Below, piece by piece: positions 55,121 to 64,000 of a stretch of 64,000 nt of DNA. The position numbers and the translations under genes were made by a program. Each line of letters starts with the position of its first letter. The first letter of the stretch is position 1. The DNA is taken from the NCBI RefSeq assembly GCF_032884065.1, contig NC_088883.1, positions 23,927,637 to 23,991,636 on the forward strand. Reading direction: 5' to 3'. The notes beneath the pieces were generated by a model. The model worked only from the letters and a program-made list of their open reading frames with translations. It was not told the origin of the DNA and searched no databases. The stretch is from Artemia franciscana. Its lineage: Eukaryota; Arthropoda; Branchiopoda; Anostraca; Artemiidae.

Positions 55121-56879
55121 GTACATAATTCACCTTCTTCAACTAAAATCTCATTCAACAAAAAATAAATATGGACAAGAATGAAGCAATGGAATATGAA
55201 GTTATTTGCTTGGAAGAAGGTGGGACAGTGATTTTGCAAAAGAAAGAGGGATCTGAGCCAGGTTAGTAAATCACCATATTTTGGGATCAACATTAAAGGA
55301 CACCTTGAGTAGTAGGCTATCTATTAGCAAGTAGGTTAAATCAATGAAAAACTTATTATTTAATTTAAAGATTTCCATGTTTTCTGGCATATCCAGGCAT
55401 AATTATTACCTTAAATTGCCATTTGGAATCATTCTAAGGATTGACTTCTTCCAGGTAACATTGATGCTCCATTAAATTGCCACATGGTAGCATTTTAAGC
55501 ATTAACTCCTTTTAGGCTCTGTAAACAGGCCTAGGTGAAGTATTACAGATAAGTTGAGGATTTATGGGCTGCCAAATCATTATTCTGAGACTGTCTATAA
55601 TCCTATTGAAGAAGTAGGCTAGGGTAGACTATTCAGAGTCTATTCCAAAGGATGGTAATTTTATCCAGTAAAATTCTAGTTGATTGACTTCTTGCTATCA
55701 CTGAAATGGGTTAGGTTAGGAAAATGAAACTTTCAGGGATGGGTCTACAGGCTAAAGAATGTCCTGGGAAGGTATTTCAAAGTACACATCTCTACTCATT
55801 CTTGCTCTAGAGGGCATTGACCTTTGATGACCTCCAAAAATCTTTATAGCTGAAGTTACATGTTTCCCATTGATTCTGCCAATCTATCCCTCAACCTTTA
55901 ACTCCCTGTTAATTGAAGCAACTGTAAACAAAGCAGGAATGGGGGAAAAGGTAACAGGTGACAGAATACATTGGAACTACATAATTTTGGCTATATATTT
56001 GCACATTAGGCAGGTTGGAGGTAAATTATAGTATAGAGATGCATGCTTTTCCCTTGTGTATGTAGGCTAAGTAGAAGGTCACTTGTACCTGATTCTGTCT
56101 GTGTTGTTTTTAGTTGGGTGGGAAACATCCAAAGAAAGTTTCCTTTGAAAAGGAAAGGTGAGAATACCCAAAAGTGAGATTGAATTTGTCAAAGCTTGGA
56201 GGTTTGCCCCTTCAGTCCGTTTAAAGGAAAATGGATTCATAATTGAAGCTTTGTTCATTTCAATCTTAAGGGTGACCTATATTTGTGACAATTCATTAAA
56301 TGGTTGTAAAGGGGTTACTTTTGTTTATTCATTTGTCTACTTTGTTTTCTAACAATTTTTTTTAATCTTTAAATTGATATCCATTTCTTACAAATTTTTA
56401 TTGATACCAGAGGCTCATTTGCAAGTTTTCACCTACTTTGTAATCCCTGGTCTCACAATTACATTTAAATTTACTGAAGCTAGGAAACATAGAGCTACTA
56501 TCTATTTAAAGCAAATCAATGGATATAAGTAGGTTTTATTGTATTTAAGCCCTAGGGCCATGGCAATTAAAGACAAATTAAAGAAGATTAACTTTAAAAT
56601 ACTGGACATTAAATAAGCATCATAGTCACAAAGAAAAACAAATAACAAAATTATACTTCTGTGTTCAGTTGCCAACCTGAGCAACAGTCATAAATTTTTT
56701 AAATCTTGCAGAACATTCACCCCAATTACATTCCCAAGCTATCTCTCATGACCCACACTCTTGTCCATACATCCACATTTCAGGGAAATAGAAGGACCAT
56801 CATGCTGGTATTCTTCATTTTTACTTATATTTAATGGGTTTGAAAGAAAGTTTCTATGGCTAAGTCAGTAGGCCAGTAA
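55121..56879. other. No recognisable gene
   Basis: Apart from the repeat block at 55668-55790 I see only short unrecognised frames. Confidence 0.4.
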
Positions 56880-57132
56880 AGGACCTGGTGGTCCTTTAGC
56901 CAGGTAGTGCAATAGGAAGCTAGGGACCAGTCAGCCTATGCTCTTGCATGCCCTTCCTTCTTACTGTCCCTAGATTTCCATCTGTACTCATTTAAAGTTA
57001 GGCCAATTCAAGCTGAGGTTAGTCATATCACCAACCCCTATCCAAAACAAAATAAACTGACAATGCCAGGAATTAAACCTGTACCTCTTCGACAAAGCAT
57101 TCCAGTCCAGAGTGCCTACCACTTAGCAAGGA
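56880..57132 (-). mobile_element. tRNA-derived SINE, copy 2 (older)
   Basis: Same family as 52300-52627: body with the AGTGCAATAGG block, CTTGCATGCCCTTCCTTC and GTCATATCACCAACCCC (plus-strand reading), and a tRNA-like head at 57061-57132 with a decayed B box (GGTTTAATTCC). More diverged than copy 1. Confidence 0.65.
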
Positions 57133-58100
57133 ACACAAATTTGACCAGAGAATAATAATAATTTTTAAAAAAGTAGAATATTGAAAAAAAAACTTGCTAT
57201 AGTTGTCGCACTACTGTCCTGTAAATGCTATAGGCCCATTTTATTTAGACAAATCAATTTAAGACAGGTATCAACAAAACTCCATCAGGGATTGTATATG
57301 CTTAAGATACAATCAAGCTATTTGAATGCTTAGTTATGTGATATTCTAGTCTTCAAATAATAAAAAAAGAGAAAAAGTATATGATCTATTTATTTTTCAC
57401 CAGCTCATTTGAGCAAAATCATTTGTGACAGCCAAATGCCCATGGTTGTCTTAGAACCTCTCAAAATGTTATGAAACAGAAGGAATAAAAAAATATACTA
57501 ATCAGCATTAAACTGTCCCTTAAATTTAAACACGTGCATTTAATTCGAAAACGACGTTACTGCTAGTCAGCTTACTGTGCCGTTCCCACTGGCTCTACCG
57601 CAGTTAGAAATGGGCAGTTATCGTGCAGTTAGTGCAGTTACTGAAAAACCGTCAGCTGGAACACACCCTAAAATGAACTATTTTAGGGGGATGAAAAGTC
57701 TTCTTCTTTCTCAGCAGGCAGGGGCTTTTCAGTTAATACTATTCAGCCCTTTCCCTTTTGACTCACTCTATGAGATGGACAGAGCTTTGGAGCAGGATTT
57801 ATCTACTCAGATTTCTTGTAGTATATTTTTGATATTAGCAGTTGAATTATAAGAGAATAAATATTGAGCTCTGTGCTCTGTGTGCAAGTATGGTCATCAA
57901 GACTCTTGGCTGTTAGTTTTGTGGTGTTTGAAGCATTATAACATTTTACATTGCAGGGTATGCAGACGTCAGCATATTACATTCAAATAGGCAATGATCT
58001 ATTGGTTCATTATTAAGATTACATCACCTGCAAAGGGGGGAATATGTGTTTTGTGTGAAGTGTATTAAAATATTCTAAGAAAAATCAAATAATCTTATAC
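57133..58100. other. No recognisable gene
   Basis: Includes the right TAACTGC block. The 91-codon frame at 57577-57852 begins inside that block and is not recognised. Confidence 0.4.
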
Positions 58101-58176
58101 CTTGTGGCGGCGTAGTGGATGACGCCAAGGTTTCAAATTCATGGTTCCTTGGTTCAATCCCGCGTCACGCAAGGAA
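58101..58176 (+). tRNA. tRNA-like sequence (pseudo-tRNA or SINE head)
   Basis: CTTGTGGCGGCGTAGTGGAT gives an A-box-like stretch, and GGTTCAATCCC at 58151-58161 a B box. CCTTG and CAAGG at the ends can pair. The anticodon and T stems do not fold cleanly, so a working tRNA is unlikely. Confidence 0.35.
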
Positions 58177-58525
58177 TTAATTTTTCAAAGATTATTTTCA
58201 TAATTTTTTGTTTAGAATCATTTTCTAATACCTGTTTCTGTATAGCTTAAGGAGATAATTTTGCTATCCGCCGTAATTTTAGTTTATTTTTGATACTTTT
58301 TTCTTTACTTTGACCGAAGATATAAAACGGGAGCAAATTAAACCTATTTAGCTAATCCATAGGAGCAAACAAACAAATTTTGAGGGGAAAGAAAGGGGCT
58401 AGGTTTTCAGCGGCTTTACTCCAGTGAAGTAAAGGTGTGTGTCTAAGTGAAAAATGTGTTTTAAAGCCTGCGTCACCCTCTTTATTTGCAGATTTCACAA
58501 AAGGTGACACGCCTTCTTATTAAGT
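58177..58525. other. No recognisable feature
   Basis: AT-rich DNA between the tRNA-like sequence and the transposase remnant. Confidence 0.4.
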
Positions 58526-59170
58526 CTATGAACAGTGTGAATGGGTTTTCAAAAGAAAAGCTGTTAAAAAGAAAATACCCATGTTCTTTACTGCAATGAC
58601 ACAAGATATTGACAAAATTTTCCGCTCGAAAAAAAGCGGACTTTCTAGTAGCTTAAACGGAACTTCTAGTGTACTGATGTTCCTCAATCCATTCTCTATT
58701 CTCTTCTTGTCCCAGTCTGGACTGCTGTAAAAGTGAAAGAACGGTAGCAGCGTAGGTGGTTCTATGTTTGCAGCCTTATATGGCTTAAGCATGACCAAGT
58801 GCTTAAATATAGGTGCTGAAAAATCAAACCTAATCTGCACTTGAATAATTAACTCTTGGCAGAACTCCCTTGCTGTTCTGAGAACAATTTGGACATCAGC
58901 ATCCTCCTATGTGAGGTTCCTTTCTTCGACATACTCTCGAAGAATTGTAGCTACCTTCAAGCCAATATAGATATCCTTAATTGGCAAGTATCCATTTTCA
59001 GTGCTTACATCCAAACACATTATATCAGATGCTTTGATATGATTGGATAACATGAAAGAAGAAGCAAAAATACGAAGCAACCCTTCCGTTTTCATTTTGA
59101 GTTTGAACATAAGAGGCTCTTCGGTCTGGAAGGTCTTATTGTAATCTTCTTCTTGTATCTGGAATATGAA
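58526..59170 (-). pseudogene. hAT-like transposase remnant
   Basis: One minus-strand frame carries EEPLMFKLKMKTEGLLRIFA, SDIMCLDVSTENGYLPIKDI, then after a TAG stop at 58907-58909, DVQIVLRTAREFCQELIIQV and FDFSAPIFKHLVMLKP. The order (short segment before a D-x-L-DVS stretch, a Lys-Asp-Ile-Tyr-hAT-type G-K, a helix ending C, an I-Q-x-R-F-x-F motif, then L-K-x-L-x-P) matches the C-terminal half of hAT-family transposases and host proteins derived from them. A single in-frame stop interrupts it; the N-terminal half, DDE residues upstream and TIRs are not seen. The frame upstream of about 59170 is unrelated. Confidence 0.5.
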
Positions 59171-59314
59171 CCGGTAAAAAGAGTATATCAAAATAATCCA
59201 GAAAAAAGGGGCTTTTGAACTTCCAGGTTTCCGGAATTTTGGGAAATTCCGGGAAAAGATGAGGGGGGCTGTACCCCCCGTCACCCGTTCCAAATTTATG
59301 CATGGCTCAATATT

Positions 59315-59460
59315 CCGGATTCCCCCTTCCTCAACTCCCCCCACGACTATAGGACCGAGTAAAGTTTTATTTACAAGTCAGTTTGATCGGGTCCTTGATG
59401 CACCGATCCCTCCATTCTAACCGTTTTTCGAGATTTCTGGTCTCCCCAAAACAGACCAAA
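59315..59460 (+). repeat. Family H core fragment
   Basis: CAACTCCCCCCACGACTATA, then AAGTCAGTTTGATCGGGTCC, then CGATCCCTCCATTCTAACCG and GAGATTTCTGGTCTCCCC match an H core unit with moderate divergence. No H ends are nearby. Confidence 0.6.
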
Positions 59461-59467
59461 ATAACAC

Positions 59468-59620
59468 ACTTTGAAAAGCAAAATAATACACTTTTAATAC
59501 ACTTTGAACACAGTGACTTAAAATTTAAACATAAAACAGATTTGGCACTTTGAAAACTTTGAAAACACTTTGAAAGCAGATTTGGAAACAGAAACAGGCA
59601 CTTTGAAAACAGATTTGGTA
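59468..59620 (+). repeat. Short imperfect minisatellite
   Basis: CACTTTGAAAA/C occurs about seven times, several followed by AGATTTGG, at irregular spacing of 9-40 bases. Confidence 0.6.
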
Positions 59621-60964
59621 TGACCTGCTTTGGCCTACATCTTAAAAGCCATCCTCCTATATTGCGAAGCCGATTTTACTGGCACTCGAAATCGTTATTT
59701 TGATATAGACAAGGCTATTAGTCTGACAAATACCGAATGTTTATAAGATCCGTAAGAATAGTGTATTCGAATTTTTACTATAGAATTCTTGAACTGGCAA
59801 CAGGCTAAGAACTGGTTTCAAGTTTAAATATGTTATTTTGGTAAAGAAACAGATAATAGAAGCATAAAAGCTGCGAACCACGTAGAAGAGGTCAGTAGCC
59901 TATTTCTTGGGTTACACACGTGCAAGCATGTATAATTGTCCAGTTCCAGTAAACTTGGAACTTACCCTAAAAAAAAACTTTTCTTATTGAACTAAGAATC
60001 AAATCCAATTAACCCTTTTTCGAACCCAACAGTGATGAGTCAAGGGACAAGCTGCCGACTAAGTCATTAATTAAGGTTTGCGAGATTGAAATTCCCCTTT
60101 TACGGGTAATAAAGACATATTTTGCAGTTTGCTAGAAAATTGCGAAAGATCGTGTACTTCAAGTTGGACAGAGCTCAAATCAACAGAAATCGGGAGATTA
60201 TATCGAATGAAGGTAAACATGAGAAAAAAACCTGAATATCTAAAAAAAAAAATGTGAGAAAAAACATCTGCCTCTGTATTTAACCTTTACCAGCATCAGT
60301 TAGAAAGTAGAAATTTCAGAAAAAGAATCGAAGACGTTAAAATGGTTTGAAATTTGTGGACGATGACGATTTTTGAAAAAGTAAGACTTGTACTTTGAAA
60401 ATGTACCTCAAATTAGCCTCAGAGACTACATCATCCTTTCCATCCTTAAATCAAGCTGCTGTAATGTTCTGTTGTATTAGGGATGTTAAATGAAACCCTA
60501 GACCCCTTTTTCACAATTTTCCTAGAACCTCTCCCCCAGCCTCACTCTGTCTCAAAGCTGTTAGCCCTAAACAATCATTTTGACTTTCAATATTTATTTT
60601 CATGTTCATAAGCAAAACAAAAGCGTAGAAATGACATGACAAATAAGTCAAGTTTGTGAAAGAGCTAGAAGGGTAAATTTTTCGTACTTGGAATCAGCAC
60701 ATATTTTTAACCGGACAGTGAAAGAAACATTTATATAAAAATTTGTTAGAGGTAAAACAACGTTTTTACTAGACTACGTGTGAAAGTCACATAATTAGAT
60801 TTAGTATATTCGGAAACCCCAGTCTAGAGGTTTTACCTCTTATACCTCTACAAAAATGCGATTTTTTTAAAATTTTTCTTAGAAGAAAGATCACGAATAC
60901 ATGATAATCTCTTTGCTTTTTCTTTTATTTTCTGTCTTCCGCAGGGGTGATCGTATCGAACCAA
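59621..60964. other. No recognisable feature
   Basis: AT-rich DNA without supported genes or shared repeats. Confidence 0.45.
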
Positions 60965-62635
60965 AAAAACAGATAGTGGTAACAAACTGTAAGTACGGAG
61001 CGATCCGGCTCAATAGTGACCAAAACTGAAAAAAAAAAAACAGAATTTAGATACCCATAGATATATCAAAATAATCGGCTTTTTACGTTGATTTTAAATA
61101 TATAAGTTTCATCAAGGTTAGTCCTACCCATCAAAAGTCAGGAGCCTGAGAATATCTGGCTTACTTTCAAAAAGGGGGAAAACACCCCCTAAAAGTCATA
61201 GAATCTTAATGAGAATCACACCATCAGATTCAGCGTATCAGAGAGCCCCATTATGGAGGTTTCAAGGCCTTATTTACACAAATGTGGAATTTTGTATTTT
61301 TGTGCCAGAAGAAAGATCACGGATGCGTGTTTATTTATTGTATTTTTTTTCTAGGGGTGATTGTATCGACTCAGTGGTTTTATAATTTTGCAAGAGGAGT
61401 CATTCGAACAGAAATTAAAAGTTTTAGTGGCTTTTTTTAAGCGAATAATAAAATTGAAGTGCAACTAGGCCCCCTCCTACGCTCACTTTTTTTCAACGTC
61501 ACCGGATCAAAATTTTGTGATTACCTTTTCGTTCAGCATGGTCAAAATATCTAATTAGTGTCTTTGAGGACGACTTAATCCCCCACAGTCACCGGAGGAA
61601 GGACTGCAAGTTATGAACTTTGCCCATTGTTTACATATAATATTTATTATTGGTAAGTATACAAACGATTTCAGGGGGAATCTATTCTGGCGGGGCTGGG
61701 TGGATTGGGCTGCTTGGGAGGATCTTTTCATGGAGGAATTTTTCACGGAGGAAGATGATTTCTATGAAGGGGCACTGGATATTTCAGCATTATTTAAAAA
61801 ACGACCAGAAACTAGATTAAAAAAAAAAAAAAAACAAGTTTGTTCAACTGAAAGTAAGGAGTAACAATAAAACTTAAAACAAAGAGTAATTATTATGTAT
61901 ATGAGGGGGTTCGTCCCCTGGTCAATACCTCGCTGTTTACACTCAAGTATTTTTAGTAATTTCAAAACAGCTATTTATTGTAATTAAACGGCCTTTGTGA
62001 TTCAGGGGTCATTCTTAAAGAATTGGAGCAAAATTTGAACATTGGCGCCAACAACGAGGTATTGACGAGGAGGCAAACTCACTCATATTACTGATATTAC
62101 ATATATGAGGAAGTTCTTTTCCTCGTCAATACCTCGCTCTTTACGCTAGTTCCAATTTTGAAAAATAATGACCGATATAAGTAATAATTTGTTTGTGTTA
62201 TTTTTCGGCCACTCTTAGCATTTAAATTAGGTTATTATAAAGTTATTACTAGTTTAAACAATAATGTTAAATTAATGTGCAAATTTCATTTTAATTATTC
62301 ACGTACGGTGAGCCCGATTCAAAACCTGCATTAATTCAAAAACGTTCGGAATTATATAAAAAAAAAACAAGCTTTTTTTAACTGAAAGTAAGGAGCGAGA
62401 TTAAGACTTAAAACGAACAGACATTATTCTGTATATGAAAGGGGCTGTCCTCTCCTCAAAACCCCACTCTTTACGCTAAAATTTGACTCTTTGTCACAAC
62501 ACTACTTTGGAAAACAATAAAAACTTTAGTATTAAGAGCAGGGCGTTGAGGAGGGGACAGCTCCTTTCACATACAGAATAATTTTTGTTTTAAGTTTTAA
62601 TGTTCCTTCTTACTTTCAATTTAAAAAATTGTTTA
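60965..62635 (-). mobile_element. Family L element L5 (near full length, reversed)
   Basis: Plus-strand order is the reverse of L2: 3' end (GTGGTAACAAACTGTAAGTA, CGGAGCGATCCGGCTC) at the left, reversed unique half (CCCCCTAAAAGTCATAGAAT, GTGATTGTATCGACTCAGTG, CCCACAGTCACCGGAGG), palindrome 2 (about 61845-62060, with a second partial copy to 62150), AT-rich spacer, and palindrome 1 (about 62370-62620). The 1.67-kb length agrees with L2. The terminal hairpin is decayed. Confidence 0.75.
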
Positions 62636-63819
62636 TTTAATTTAATAATCTTAAAAGATCAGGAGAGGTCTGATTCAAACGGAAATTTAAAGTTCTGGTA
62701 CTTTTTTAAATGACCAAACAGAGTTTGCCACGGGTTGGTGACGTTATCTGTCATACTTTGGCACTAAACTAAGATTTCACCCTTAAGAGGACGAAGCTGT
62801 TTCGATTGAAAATTCTGAGACATTCAATAAGTTTAAAAGTATAAAAAAAACTATACATTGAGCATCCCAGTTTTAGAGGCGATACATTGAAGTAGCACCA
62901 GTTCCAGAGTGCGCAATGCTGCATGGCGGTGCTTTTGTTCCTGAAAAGTTACATAGTTCATTCACTGCAAGTTATATTCACGTCTTTAGAAGACAAGGTG
63001 GGACAACAGCCCTGCTTATCTTAGTTACTCCTCATTTTGAGCTTGGCTCGGTTATTTATTGTAATTTCGGTTTTGGTTTAATTTTTGTTTTATGGTGATT
63101 TGTGGTACTTTTACACTAGGAACATTATTTGACTTTAGTTCTGCACATCGCTGGTTTCATGTAGCTCTTCACATTTCTTTGAAAAGCTTCTTTTCTGGGA
63201 AAAGTTTTCTAAATTAATATTTCGAAAGGAGATACCAACCTTAGTCTCGAATTGTCAACAACTGCAAGCGAGGCTGAGCCATATCTCAGGAATGAGACCA
63301 CAGTCAGTTGTAGTAGGGAAATTTGCCCTATTATTCACTAGGCTAGTAATAGTGAAGATGCTCCAAAAACTTGATTCAAATTTGGGAAGCGAAAATGTTT
63401 AAAATAACTAGAACTTTTAACAATGTAAGTAGCTTTTTCGATCTATTTCGTCAAATTTGTACTAAACAATTTTTAATTTTGTATGAAAACTTACTCCTTT
63501 TTTTTTTAATTCAACTGCAAGAGCAAAAACAGTAGATAAAAGCAGTAGTATTAAACACACAACAGTAACATCAGAAACAAGTTGAGGCCTAACTTAGAGC
63601 CTACCCTAAAAGAAAAAAAATTTGGAGTCAAGTGTACTCACTCTCCTATTCATAAGAAAAACTTTCCTGAAAGCTTTTCTTTGTGATTGAAACTCTTGAT
63701 ACAAACTTATCCGATTTTTTTTTGAAAAAATGACATGAAGAACATTTAAAAAAAAGGAGAAAACATTAATTTTTCTGATTACAACAATTTTGGTCCATAA
63801 GCATCTTCATTTCTTTAAA
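62636..63819. other. No recognisable gene
   Basis: The longest frame (62916-63098, plus, 60 codons) shows no known motif. Confidence 0.45.
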
Positions 63820-64000
63820 ATTACATTTTCCCAGGCCCGAGGCTTTTGGATGGCTAATGTTAAACTTAATGAAATTATATATTTGGAATAAGTATAAAAA
63901 GTCAATTTTTTCAATTGATCTATTGTTAGCAAATTTCTTATTTTTAGCTTTGGTTACGATTGGGCTAAGTCATTCCTCACTTACCCTTAGTTCCCACTGC
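63820..64000 (+). repeat. Decayed family L 3' half running off the window
   Basis: GGCTAATGTTAAACTTAATG, then TTATATATTTGGAATAAGTA, then TTTTAGCTTTGGTTACGATT and GGGCTAAGTCATTCCTCACT match the last part of L (compare 50180-50315). The terminal hairpin would lie just beyond 64000. Confidence 0.6.

Larger units (their letters stand above)
54975..57665. mobile_element. Possible DNA element bounded by TAACTGC-rich inverted blocks
   Basis: Left block (about 54975-55120) and right block (about 57555-57665) are both packed with GTTACTGC / GCAGTTA motifs, and share, in inverted orientation, (T/A)TAACTGCCCA-like and CCA(C/G)TGGGAACG. The right block ends GCTGGAACACACCC/TAA, which looks like a transposon terminus of the PIF/Harbinger style. 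The left end has no matching terminus and no transposase is visible in between. A ~110-bp repeat block (55668) and a SINE (56880) lie inside. Confidence 0.35.

Noticed and set aside
58101-58176. Functional tRNA gene
   Set aside because: Stems beyond the acceptor and D arm do not fold properly and the acceptor arm has an extra base. Kept only as a tRNA-like sequence.

Overview
This window is eukaryotic, AT-rich and intron-bearing. The gene content (C2H2 zinc-finger genes with short upstream exons, CR1/L2-like, RTE-like and Jockey-like LINEs, tRNA-derived SINEs, two very abundant hairpin-ended repeat families) fits an arthropod, most likely a crustacean. The repeats look to me like those of brine shrimp (Artemia), but that is recollection and not proof. 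Most of the 64 kb is mobile-element DNA; the only host genes I can support are two paralogous zinc-finger genes.

Layout. 0.9-2.8 kb: a DNA transposon with 120-bp terminal inverted repeats (TIRs). 6.1-11.75 kb (minus strand): a LINE with intact ORF1 and ORF2; between them lies about 1.1 kb of diverged ~150-bp tandem repeats that stay open as a 372-codon frame. 12.5-13.5 kb: a second LINE tail. 14.2-14.6 kb: two unrecognised coding-like stretches.

15.4-28.6 kb and 33.4-54.9 kb are two directly repeated copies (A and B) of one segment. Each carries a minus-strand C2H2 zinc-finger gene whose three coding exons I could place from matching splice sites, matching phase and conservation between copies: gene A 24667-24709 / 21597-21773 / 16774-18338 (594 aa, 16 fingers, one degenerate) and gene B 51112-51154 / 42132-42308 / 34762-35873 (443 aa, 11 fingers; a twelfth is cut off by a premature stop). 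Below each gene, on the opposite strand, lies a relic of the acceptor and first bases of the same large exon, so an inverted third paralogue once stood there. Copy B is longer because it took in a 5'-truncated RTE-like LINE, two multi-element blocks and a SINE-bearing block.

Two repeat families dominate the accessory DNA. Family H begins near a TATGGCACTTG motif, ends with the inverted motif in a terminal hairpin, and has a core of ~150/300-bp tandem units; it looks like a Helentron-associated non-autonomous rolling-circle element (DINE/pearl-like). Family L (~1.65 kb when whole) has two large palindromes, subterminal AGTAAGGAGCGAC in inverted orientation, and an 8-bp terminal hairpin. They nest in each other: at 45.97-50.34 kb an L is split by an H which is itself split by another L.

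28.8-29.3 kb holds a LINE fragment and 29.6-31.7 kb unrecognised, broken coding-like DNA. Beyond 55 kb are a second SINE, a tRNA-like sequence, a broken hAT-like transposase, a near full-length L in reverse orientation, and long stretches where I see nothing. Exon structures and family names are inferred from the sequence alone.
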